From assembly GCF_039544205.1 (NCBI RefSeq), contig NZ_BAABLF010000013.1:184441-248440 (forward strand): 64,000 nt of DNA. The letters run 5' to 3'. The notes below the pieces were generated by a model. It saw only the letters and a program-made list of their open reading frames with translations, was not told the DNA's origin and did no database searches. The position numbers were made by a program, and so were the translations under genes. Positions 53,164 through 60,507 of the stretch are shown here, piece by piece. The stretch comes from Ferrimonas gelatinilytica. Lineage in GTDB: Bacteria > Pseudomonadota > Gammaproteobacteria > Enterobacterales > Shewanellaceae. The stretch's first letter is position 1, and each line of letters opens with the position of its first letter.

Positions 53164-55111
53164 TTACACCCTGCCCCAGTGGCATTACCGATTTGGCCAG
53201 CCGGAGCAGACCGGCACCATACGTACCCTGCCGGAGCACTTCCAGGTTGAGGAGATGCTGCCGTTTCGTCCCGATGGTGAAGGAGAAAACCATCTCATTC
53301 ACATCGAAAAGCGGGGGCTGACGACCCACCAGGTGGCCAAACAGCTGGCGCAGTTTGCCCAGGTGCCGGTGCGGGACGTTTCCTGGGCGGGGCTGAAGGA
53401 TAAGCACGGCGTTACCCGGCAGTGGCTCTGCGTCCGGATCCCGGGCAAAAACACCCCCAACTGGCAGGAGCTCAACAGTGATGAGCTGACCATCCTGGAG
53501 TCGGATCGCACCCTGAAAAAGCTCCGCCCCGGTGCCCTGATGGGGAATCGGTTCCGGATCGCTGTCGCAGAGATCGAGGATATGGCGCCGGTCTTGGCGC
53601 GGTTGGAGAAGATCCGAACCGGGGTGCCAAATTATTACGGTGAACAGCGCTTTGGCCATAACGGCATGAACGTTGCCCGGGCTGCACAGATGTTTGCTGG
53701 GCGCAAAGTCAAAGATCGCAACAAACGCAGTATCTACCTCTCTGCGGCGCGCAGTTTCCTGTTCAACCATGTGGTTTCCGAACGTCTGGCACAGCACGGG
53801 ATGACCCCGATGGATGGCGATGCGGTGATGCTCTCCGGCAGTAACAGCTTCTTCATCGCTGAGCCGTGGGACGAGGCCACCCTGGCACGGCTTCAGGCGG
53901 GAGATGTCGCCTTGTCAGCACCTCTGTTCGGGGACGGGGGCGCTGGCAGCCAGGGCGATGCCGCCGAGTTTGAGCAGCGGATCGTTGCACCTTGGTCGGA
54001 ACTGTTGGCCGGGCTGAGCTCAGCGCGCCTCTCCCCGGAGCGACGCCGTCTTCTGCTGAAGCCGGAAGGGCTGACCCACCGGGTTGAGGAGGGGGTGTTG
54101 TGGCTGGAGTTCATGCTGCCACCGGGGGCCTTTGCCACAAGCATTCTTCGGGAGTTGGTGAACTATCGGGATGCCCAGGCTTACTTCTCGCCGGAGCAGG
54201 AGGTCGATAGAGAGCCGGTTGAGATGCCGGAGAGAAGCGAGCAGAGCGGCCATACCCCGGCTGACGACCCTGAACCGAGTCCATCATCTGACATTGCCCT
54301 CCGGGAAGCGTCGATCCCTGATGCCTCGCCGGAGCCCGGAGTGAAACCGAGTAGTCGAAAATCGATGAAGATCCTGGTGAGTAATGATGATGGTGTCCAT
54401 GCGCCCGGGATCAAGGCGCTCAGCGATGCCTTGACGCAGGTTGCCCAGATCACCACGGTTGCGCCGGATCGAAACTGCTCAGGGGCATCGAACTCGCTAA
54501 CGCTTACCAATCCGCTTCGCACTCAGACTCTGGAGAATGGCTACATCCAGGTTAACGGTACGCCGACGGATTGCGTCCACCTGGCGATCCGTGAGCTGAT
54601 CGATGAAGAGCCGGATCTGGTGGTATCCGGCGTTAACGCCGGAGCCAATCTGGGGGATGATACCCTCTATTCCGGCACCGTTGCGGCGGCGATGGAGGGG
54701 CGCCATCTAGGGCTTCCGGCGATCGCGGTCTCCCTGGTGGGGCGTGAGTTAAAACACTACGATACGGCGGCGCAAATCACCCGTCAGATCGTGGAGCTGC
54801 TGATGGCTGAGCCCCTGCCCAAGGAGTACATCCTCAACATCAATGTGCCGGATTGCCCCATGGATGAGATCAAGGGGATCAAAGTCACCCGCCTGGGTAA
54901 CCGGCACAAGTCAGAGGGGATGGTACGTACTACCGATCCTGCCGGGCGTCGGATTTTCTGGCTTGGGCCTCCGGGGTTGGAACAGGATGCCGGTGAAGGC
55001 ACCGATTTCCACGCCGTGGCACACGGTTACGTGTCGATTACCCCCCTGAAGGTTGATTTGACGGCCCATCAGCAACTGGACACCCTTAAGCAATGGGTGA
55101 AAGGGCTATGA
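53156..55111 (+). CDS. truD-surE: TruD–SurE fusion: tRNA pseudouridine-13 synthase joined in frame to 5'-nucleotidase SurE
   Basis: One uninterrupted 651-codon frame holds two proteins that are separate genes in most gammaproteobacteria. Residues 1–346 are TruD (GLKDKHGVTRQWL with catalytic D82, YYGEQRFGHNG, and the C-terminal LWLEFMLPPGAFATSILREL). Residues 347–403 are a linker rich in P, S, E and D. Residues 404–651 are a full-length SurE: MKILVSNDDGVHAPG with the metal-binding DD, NCSGASNSLTL, and VSGVNAGANLGDDTLYSGTVAAAMEG. There is no stop before the SurE methionine at 54365 and no clear ribosome site there, so a true two-domain protein is likely, though internal initiation cannot be excluded. 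It overlaps ispF and pcm. Confidence 0.88.
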   Translation: MTDYTLPQWHYRFGQPEQTGTIRTLPEHFQVEEMLPFRPDGEGENHLIHIEKRGLTTHQVAKQLAQFAQVPVRDVSWAGLKDKHGVTRQWLCVRIPGKNTPNWQELNSDELTILESDRTLKKLRPGALMGNRFRIAVAEIEDMAPVLARLEKIRTGVPNYYGEQRFGHNGMNVARAAQMFAGRKVKDRNKRSIYLSAARSFLFNHVVSERLAQHGMTPMDGDAVMLSGSNSFFIAEPWDEATLARLQAGDVALSAPLFGDGGAGSQGDAAEFEQRIVAPWSELLAGLSSARLSPERRRLLLKPEGLTHRVEEGVLWLEFMLPPGAFATSILRELVNYRDAQAYFSPEQEVDREPVEMPERSEQSGHTPADDPEPSPSSDIALREASIPDASPEPGVKPSSRKSMKILVSNDDGVHAPGIKALSDALTQVAQITTVAPDRNCSGASNSLTLTNPLRTQTLENGYIQVNGTPTDCVHLAIRELIDEEPDLVVSGVNAGANLGDDTLYSGTVAAAMEGRHLGLPAIAVSLVGRELKHYDTAAQITRQIVELLMAEPLPKEYILNINVPDCPMDEIKGIKVTRLGNRHKSEGMVRTTDPAGRRIFWLGPPGLEQDAGEGTDFHAVAHGYVSITPLKVDLTAHQQLDTLKQWVKGL

Positions 55112-55746
55112 CATTGAAGACTCAGGGGTACGGGACTCGCCTGGTTCAGCAACTCAAGCAGGGAGGGATCCAGGATCCGCGTGTGCTTGAAGCGATCGGG
55201 AAGATCCCAAGACAGCTGTTCGTCGAGGGGGCTTTGGCCAGTCGTGCTTGGGAGAACACCGCCCTGCCTATCGGGGCGGGACAGACCATCTCTCAGCCTT
55301 ACATCGTTGCTAGGATGACGGAACTGCTCCTGGAAAAGCTGCCTGATGGACCGGTATTGGAGCTGGGTACCGGTTCCGGCTACCAGGCCGCAGTGCTGGC
55401 CAGCCTGGTGCCACAATTGTGTACCGTCGAGCGGATCAAAAGCCTGCAAATCTTGGCACGACGCCGACTCAAGCAGTTGGATCTGCACAATATCGCCTTC
55501 AAGTATGGGGATGGCTGGCAAGGCTGGCCCAGTAAAGGTCCGTTCGCAGGCATTATTGTCACCGCTGCCGCCAGCGAGGTGCCGGTGGCGTTGCTTCAAC
55601 AGTTGATGGAGGGGGGACGCCTGGTGATCCCGGTGGGGGATAAGCAGCAGATCCTCAGGGTGATCGAGAGGCGGGGCGCGGATTTTCCAAGCAGGGATGT
55701 GGAAGCGGTGCGCTTCGTTCCCCTGGTGAAAGGGGCCACCGAGTAG
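55108..55746 (+). CDS. pcm: Protein-L-isoaspartate O-methyltransferase Pcm
   Basis: A 212-residue SAM enzyme that repairs isoaspartyl residues in aged proteins. LPIGAGQTISQPYIVARMTELL and LELGTGSGYQAAVLA (SAM site) are the family signatures; YGDGWQGWP and IIVTAAASEVPVAL follow. The ATG at 55108 overlaps the SurE stop (ATGA) and has AAAGGG before it; an earlier ATG at 55093 is less likely. The surE-pcm-nlpD-rpoS order is that of E. coli and ties it to stationary phase. Confidence 0.94.
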   Translation: MTLKTQGYGTRLVQQLKQGGIQDPRVLEAIGKIPRQLFVEGALASRAWENTALPIGAGQTISQPYIVARMTELLLEKLPDGPVLELGTGSGYQAAVLASLVPQLCTVERIKSLQILARRRLKQLDLHNIAFKYGDGWQGWPSKGPFAGIIVTAAASEVPVALLQQLMEGGRLVIPVGDKQQILRVIERRGADFPSRDVEAVRFVPLVKGATE

Positions 55747-55763
55747 AACATAAAGGGACTGGC

Positions 55764-56660
55764 GTGAACATGGTGCAACTTCTGCAGCGACTGGTACTCT
55801 GTCTGGGTTCGATGGCCTTGCTGCCGAGCTGCTCGTTGTCACAGGCGCCCGCCCCGGTGGCGGCCCTGCACACGGGGCCGACCTATCATCAGCGCACCGC
55901 GGGCAGCCTGACCGGATCCAACTACACCGTCAAAAAGGGCGATACCCTCTACTCCATCGCCTTTGCCTCCGGCGTAGATTACCGAACCTTGGCCAAATGG
56001 AACCGGCTGGATCGCCGTTACACCATTTACCCTGGCCAGCGCCTTCTTCTTCGTGCTCCCGAGTCAACACCCCAGCGGCCCAAATCATCCGCGAAAGTCA
56101 GCAGCGTCGCCGCCTCCAGCCGTTCAGAAGCCAAGCCGTCAGCGCAATCCTCTGAGGTCCGTCCACAAAAACAACAAAAAACAACGGTTGATCCCAACTC
56201 GCAGCCTCGATATGCTGAATCTGCTTCTTCACAAATTGCTAACAATCAATCCAGTGAAAAAGCATCTCAAATTGCTCTTCCCGCCACCGTCTCTCGCTGG
56301 CAGTGGCCGACAACCGGGACTCTTATCCGGGGTTTTTCGTCTGCGGAAGGTGGAAACAAGGGGCTTGATATTGCCGCGGCGGAGGGAACGCCGGTGGTCA
56401 GTACGGCTCCGGGGAGAGTGGTTTATGCAGGTAGTGCCTTGCGCGGCTACGGTAAGCTGGTGATCGTCAAACACAGTGACGACTTCCTCAGTGCCTACGC
56501 CCACAATAAGCGGATCCTGGTATCAGAAAAACAACAGGTCAGAGCCGGACAGAAGATTGCGGAAGTCGGGAGTACCGACGCGGAGCGCAGTAAGCTCCAT
56601 TTCGAAATCCGATATCAAGGTAAGTCAGTCGACCCAATGCGTTATTTGCCCCGCAGATAG
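55764..56660 (+). CDS. nlpD: Lipoprotein NlpD, LysM/LytM amidase activator
   Basis: A 298-residue outer-membrane lipoprotein with a lipobox ending in LLPSC (C23), a LysM peptidoglycan-binding domain (about 54–97, YTVKKGDTLYSIAFASGVDYRTLAKWNRLDRR), a low-complexity S/Q/K linker, and a C-terminal M23-like domain (about 190–298). The M23 catalytic histidines are missing (GGNKGLDIAA; LHFEIRYQGKSVDP), as in E. coli NlpD, which activates AmiC at the septum. The GTG at 55764 follows AAAGGG at the right spacing; an ATG two codons later is possible. In enterics the main rpoS promoter lies inside nlpD. Confidence 0.92.
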   Translation: MNMVQLLQRLVLCLGSMALLPSCSLSQAPAPVAALHTGPTYHQRTAGSLTGSNYTVKKGDTLYSIAFASGVDYRTLAKWNRLDRRYTIYPGQRLLLRAPESTPQRPKSSAKVSSVAASSRSEAKPSAQSSEVRPQKQQKTTVDPNSQPRYAESASSQIANNQSSEKASQIALPATVSRWQWPTTGTLIRGFSSAEGGNKGLDIAAAEGTPVVSTAPGRVVYAGSALRGYGKLVIVKHSDDFLSAYAHNKRILVSEKQQVRAGQKIAEVGSTDAERSKLHFEIRYQGKSVDPMRYLPRR

Positions 56661-56736
56661 GGGATGATCGGTGCTGATCATGCAGGGAACACAGTGAGCA
56701 CCAAATGAAGGTTTGGGATAACTGGGAGATTTGCCA

Positions 56737-57729
56737 ATGAGTCCAAAGAAAAACGTATTTGACGACATGACTGCTGTTGATCTGAACGCCCATCCGGAGG
56801 CCATGGGCGCCACAGGCGACCAACCTAAAAGTACCAAGGGTAGAAAAGCCGCCAACGCGAACATTGACCAGCTGGTGCAGGATGACCTGCAGAAGAATCT
56901 GGATGCCACGCAACTATATCTCAGCGAAATCGGGTTCTCACCGCTGCTGACTGCGGAGGAGGAGGTCTATTACGCTCGCCGGGCCCAGAAGGATTGTGCC
57001 AAATCCCGCAACCGGATGATCGAGTCCAATCTGAGACTGGTGGTGAAGATCGCCCGCCGATACAACAACCGGGGACTGGCCTTGCTCGACCTGATCGAGG
57101 AGGGGAACCTGGGATTAATCCGGGCGGTAGAGAAGTTTGACCCGGAGCGGGGCTTTCGCTTCTCAACCTACGCCACTTGGTGGATCCGCCAGACTATAGA
57201 GCGGGCGATCATGAATCAAACCCGTACGATTCGCCTGCCTATTCACGTGGTTAAAGAGTTGAATGTGTACCTGCGAACGGCACGTGAACTGGCCCACAGC
57301 CTGGACCACGAGCCGACCGCCGAGGAGATCGCCGACAAGCTGGATAAGCCGGTGGAAGATGTCAGCAGGATGCTGAAGCTGAATGAAAAAATCAGCTCTG
57401 TCGATACCCCGATTGGTGGCGATAGCGATAAGGCGCTGCTGGACGTTATCGCAGACGAGGACAAAGTGTGTCCCGAAGTCCAGGCACAGGACGATGACAT
57501 CAAGGATTCGGTAGTGCGCTGGCTGGATGAATTGAACTCTAAACAGCGGGAGGTGCTGGCCCGTCGTTTCGGCCTTCTAGGCTATGAACCTTCGACGCTG
57601 GAGGATGTGGGTCGAGAGATTGGCTTGACTCGTGAGCGGGTTCGTCAGATCCAGGTGGAAGCCCTGAGACGTTTGAGGGAGTTGATTGGCTCCCAAGGGC
57701 TCTCTGTGGAGTCGCTGTTTAAGGCCTGA
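56737..57729 (+). CDS. rpoS: Stationary-phase sigma factor RpoS
   Basis: A 330-residue sigma-70-family factor. An acidic N-terminal region 1.1 of about 50 residues (poorly conserved) precedes region 1.2/2 (DATQLYLSEIGFSPLLTAEEEVYYARRA, RMIESNLRLVVKIARRYNNRGLALLDLIEEGNLGLIRAVEKFDPERGFRFSTYATWWIRQ), region 3 and region 4 (LEDVGREIGLTRERVRQIQVEALRRLRE). It controls the general stress response. ATG 56737 has GGGAG upstream; a TTG two codons earlier is less likely. Confidence 0.97.
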   Translation: MSPKKNVFDDMTAVDLNAHPEAMGATGDQPKSTKGRKAANANIDQLVQDDLQKNLDATQLYLSEIGFSPLLTAEEEVYYARRAQKDCAKSRNRMIESNLRLVVKIARRYNNRGLALLDLIEEGNLGLIRAVEKFDPERGFRFSTYATWWIRQTIERAIMNQTRTIRLPIHVVKELNVYLRTARELAHSLDHEPTAEEIADKLDKPVEDVSRMLKLNEKISSVDTPIGGDSDKALLDVIADEDKVCPEVQAQDDDIKDSVVRWLDELNSKQREVLARRFGLLGYEPSTLEDVGREIGLTRERVRQIQVEALRRLRELIGSQGLSVESLFKA

Positions 57730-57754
57730 TACAACAAAATCATGATTGGGAAAG

Positions 57755-57782
57755 CCGGGGGCAGATCGCCGTCGGTTTTTTT
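57755..57782 (+). terminator. Possible terminator after rpoS
   Basis: CCG and CGG with an inner GGC/GCC pairing form a weak, imperfect hairpin followed by TTTTTTT. It lies 25 bases after the rpoS stop. Confidence 0.45.
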
Positions 57783-57798
57783 GTGCCTTTTGCGTGCA

Positions 57799-57837
57799 AA
57801 GAAAATAAAACAATCCCCGCTGTCTAAGCGGGGATTG
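57799..57837 (-). terminator. Terminator after bamD
   Basis: CAATCCCCGCT (57811–57821) and AGCGGGGATTG (57827–57837) form a perfect 11-bp stem with a GTCTA loop. An A-rich stretch on the plus side gives the T-tail on the minus strand, so it serves bamD. Confidence 0.88.
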
Positions 57838-57863
57838 CGGCTGAAAGTTGGCGGGATTCAGTC

Positions 57864-58625
57864 TTACTTGGCCAGGCGGTTATCGGGGTAGGTCGCCTTG
57901 AGTACGGCGCGGGCATTGGCCGCCAGAGCATCCTGCTCCAACTGGCTATAGCTGCGGATCAGGATCTCTAGGGCCCGCTCGGTTGACGGGGTGCCGGGAT
58001 AGGTTTCGAGAACCTGCTGGGCCCGGTTGGCGGCGGCCACCCAGGCTTCCATCTTCACGTAATAGTCGGCCACGCGCAGAGAAAACTCGGCGAGACGATT
58101 TTTCAGCATCACCATACGTTTCTGCGCATCCGGAGCGTAGCGGCTATTGGGGTAGCTTCGAATCAGGGTTTCAAAATCCCGGAAGGCGGCGATGGCGTTG
58201 GAGGGATCCCGGTCATCACGATTGATGCCGATCAGTTCATGAAACAGGTAGTTATCTGCCTGCATATTCACCAACCCACGCATGTAGTAGACGTAGTCGA
58301 TATCTTCATGGGTGGGGTTAAGGCGAATGAAACGGTCGATATTGGCCAGGGCGCTGGCGCTGTCGTCCAACTTGTAATAGGCAAAAATCAGATCCAACTG
58401 GACCTGGGTTTTGTGGGGGCCAAACGGGTAGCGGCTATCCAGTGCCTCAAGGATATCGCTGGCACGGGTGAAGTTGCCCATCTCCATGGCAGAACGCGCA
58501 TCGGTGTAAAGTTTTTCAGGCGATTGATTTTCGTATTGGTAGAGGTTGCCATCCTTGCTGGTACAGCCGGATAGGAACAGTAAGCTACTGACTACCAGTA
58601 GTAGCGGACCTGAGTTTTTGCGCAT
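57864..58625 (-). CDS. bamD: Outer-membrane assembly lipoprotein BamD
   Basis: A 253-residue essential lipoprotein of the BAM complex. The signal peptide ends in a lipobox LFLSGC (C21), followed by TPR repeats (about 38–235, EKLYTDARSAMEMGNFTRASDILEALDSRYPFGPHKTQVQLDLIFAYYKLDDSASALANIDRFIRLNP … FRDFETLIRSYPNSRYAPDAQKRMVMLKNRLAEFSLRVADYYVK). It diverges from rluD across 121 bp, as in E. coli. Confidence 0.95.
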   Translation of the reverse strand: MRKNSGPLLLVVSSLLFLSGCTSKDGNLYQYENQSPEKLYTDARSAMEMGNFTRASDILEALDSRYPFGPHKTQVQLDLIFAYYKLDDSASALANIDRFIRLNPTHEDIDYVYYMRGLVNMQADNYLFHELIGINRDDRDPSNAIAAFRDFETLIRSYPNSRYAPDAQKRMVMLKNRLAEFSLRVADYYVKMEAWVAAANRAQQVLETYPGTPSTERALEILIRSYSQLEQDALAANARAVLKATYPDNRLAK

Positions 58626-58746
58626 GCGAGTACGTGATCCCTAAACAAGCCGTGCGAGTTGCCGGCAAAAAGCGATAAAATGCAACTTGAGCGATTCTAA
58701 CAGAACTGAACTTGAATTCGAGCCTTTCCGACCTAAGCCAGAGACT

Positions 58747-59718
58747 ATGACCCAAAACATTGAATTGATAGGAAAAATATCCGAAAGCCAGATCGGCCAA
58801 CGGTTAGACCAAGCCTTGGCGGAATGTTTTTCCGATTACTCCCGTAGCCGCATCAAAGAGTGGATCCTGGCGGATAACGTGACTCTGGATGGCCGTGTGG
58901 CCAACAAGCCGAGGGAGAAAGTGGTCGGTGGCGAGTCGGTCGTTGTCCGGGCGGCGCTGGAGGAGGAGGTGATCTCCCGCCCCCAGGAGATCCCGCTCAA
59001 CATCGTGTACGAGGATGAGCACATCCTGGTTATCAACAAGCCTGCGGATTTTGTGGTCCATCCCGGGGCCGGTAATCATGATGGCACCGTTCTCAACGCG
59101 TTGCTTTATCACTGCCCGGAGATTGTTAGCGTACCCCGAGCGGGGATAGTACATCGTCTCGATAAAGACACCACGGGACTGATGGTGGTGGCGAAAACGG
59201 TCCCGGCGCAGACGCATCTGGTGGCCCAACTGCAAGCTCGGGAGATTACCCGTGAGTATGAAGCGATCGCTCTGGGCACAATGACCGCCGGTGGATTGGT
59301 GGATGAACCTATCGGGCGTCACCCTCAGCGCCGAACCCACATGGCGGTGACCGAGATCGGTAAGCCTGCAGTGACGCACTATCGGATCCGGGAAAAGTTC
59401 CGAGCTCACACCCGCTTACGCCTGCGACTTGAGACCGGCCGAACCCACCAGATCCGAGTTCATATGGCCCACCTCGGACACCCCTTGGTGGGAGATCCCC
59501 TCTACAGCGGTCGTCCCCGTCCGGTCAAAGGCTGGAGCGAGGAGTTGCGAAACTTCTTGAAGCAGTTCAAGCGGCAGGCATTGCATGCTGCCATGCTGCG
59601 ACTGGAGCACCCTATCACCGGTGAGGTGATGCAGTGGCAGGCACCGATCCCGACAGACATGGTGAAGCTGACGGAACTGCTGCGTGAGGACACTCAGGTT
59701 CATGGGATGGATTATTGA
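58747..59718 (+). CDS. rluD: 23S rRNA pseudouridine synthase RluD (1911/1915/1917)
   Basis: The 323-residue enzyme makes three pseudouridines in helix 69 of 23S rRNA. An S4-like domain (QRLDQALAECFSDYSRSRIKEWILADNVTLDGR) precedes the catalytic domain with the aspartate in AGIVHRLDKDTTGLMVVAKT and LETGRTHQIRVHMAHLGHPLVGDPLYSG. The frame is open to 58687; the ATG at 58747 aligns with the E. coli start. The stop overlaps the pgeF start (TTGA). Confidence 0.95.
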   Translation: MTQNIELIGKISESQIGQRLDQALAECFSDYSRSRIKEWILADNVTLDGRVANKPREKVVGGESVVVRAALEEEVISRPQEIPLNIVYEDEHILVINKPADFVVHPGAGNHDGTVLNALLYHCPEIVSVPRAGIVHRLDKDTTGLMVVAKTVPAQTHLVAQLQAREITREYEAIALGTMTAGGLVDEPIGRHPQRRTHMAVTEIGKPAVTHYRIREKFRAHTRLRLRLETGRTHQIRVHMAHLGHPLVGDPLYSGRPRPVKGWSEELRNFLKQFKRQALHAAMLRLEHPITGEVMQWQAPIPTDMVKLTELLREDTQVHGMDY

Positions 59719-60449
59719 TCGGCTTTCGTCCTGATTGGCCAGCCCCCCTCAACGTGCTGGCGCTCTCTACCAGCCGGTGCGGCGGTCAGTCGCAAGGAGT
59801 CTTTGCCGGGCTGAACCTGGGGCTGCATGTTGGCGATTTGACCTCCACCGTCGAGGCAAATCGTCAGCATGTCAAATCCGCCCTTCCCGCCGGAGCAACG
59901 ATCCAGTGGCTTGATCAGGTCCATGGTACAGAGGTGATCACGGAGCATGCACCGGGCTCCCTGCCGCAGGCCGACGCGAGTGTGGCATCGGGTATCAACC
60001 AGTTTTGTGCCGTCATGACTGCCGATTGTTTGCCGGTGCTGTTTTGCGATCGTCACGGCACTAAGGTGGCGGCAGCGCATGCGGGGTGGCGCGGTCTCGT
60101 AAATGGTGTCCTGGAGCGGACGCTGGAACAGTTCGGCTCCGAGCCAGGAGCAATCATGGCATGGTTGGGACCGGCTATTGGACCCTCTGCTTTTGAAGTG
60201 GGTTCGGAGGTCAGAGCCGCTTTCGTGGCAAAGGATCCGAACGCCGCGAGTGCTTTTGTCCCCCATGGCGAGCGTTATCTGGCTGATCTGTACCAGCTGG
60301 CTCGCCTTTGCCTTCGAGCAAGGGGATTGACCGCCATCTATGGCGGAGAGTGGTGCACCTACTCCGACCCTTCCCGTTTTTACTCTTACCGGCGTCAAGG
60401 TCGCACCGGACGTCAGGCCAGCCTCATCGGGATCCTGCCCAGCGCTTGA
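59715..60449 (+). CDS. pgeF: Purine nucleoside phosphorylase / polyphenol-oxidase-fold protein PgeF (YfiH)
   Basis: A 244-residue protein of the YfiH/DUF152 family. The zinc site residues are in ADCLPVLFCDRHGTKVAAAHAGWRGLVNGVLE and LDQVHGTEV; LGPAIGPSAFEVGSEVR and YSYRRQGRTGRQASLI are typical. Family members phosphorolyse purine nucleosides, and in E. coli the protein edits wrongly incorporated L-serine in peptidoglycan precursors. TTG start overlapping rluD. Its stop codon lies inside the heat-shock promoter of clpB. Confidence 0.9.
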   Translation: MIGFRPDWPAPLNVLALSTSRCGGQSQGVFAGLNLGLHVGDLTSTVEANRQHVKSALPAGATIQWLDQVHGTEVITEHAPGSLPQADASVASGINQFCAVMTADCLPVLFCDRHGTKVAAAHAGWRGLVNGVLERTLEQFGSEPGAIMAWLGPAIGPSAFEVGSEVRAAFVAKDPNAASAFVPHGERYLADLYQLARLCLRARGLTAIYGGEWCTYSDPSRFYSYRRQGRTGRQASLIGILPSA

Positions 60450-60474
60450 AATTAAGCGGTTCCGCCCCCAATTT
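60445..60474 (+). promoter_or_regulatory. Sigma-32 (heat shock) promoter of clpB
   Basis: A perfect CTTGAAA −35 element (60445–60451) is followed, 14 bp later, by CCCCAATT, one mismatch from CCCCATNT, the sigma-32 −10 element. Transcription would start near 60482, about 26 bp before the clpB ATG. The −35 overlaps the pgeF stop codon. Confidence 0.82.
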
Positions 60475-60507
60475 TGTTACAGAATCACTGTTCACAAGGG
60501 GTACCGC

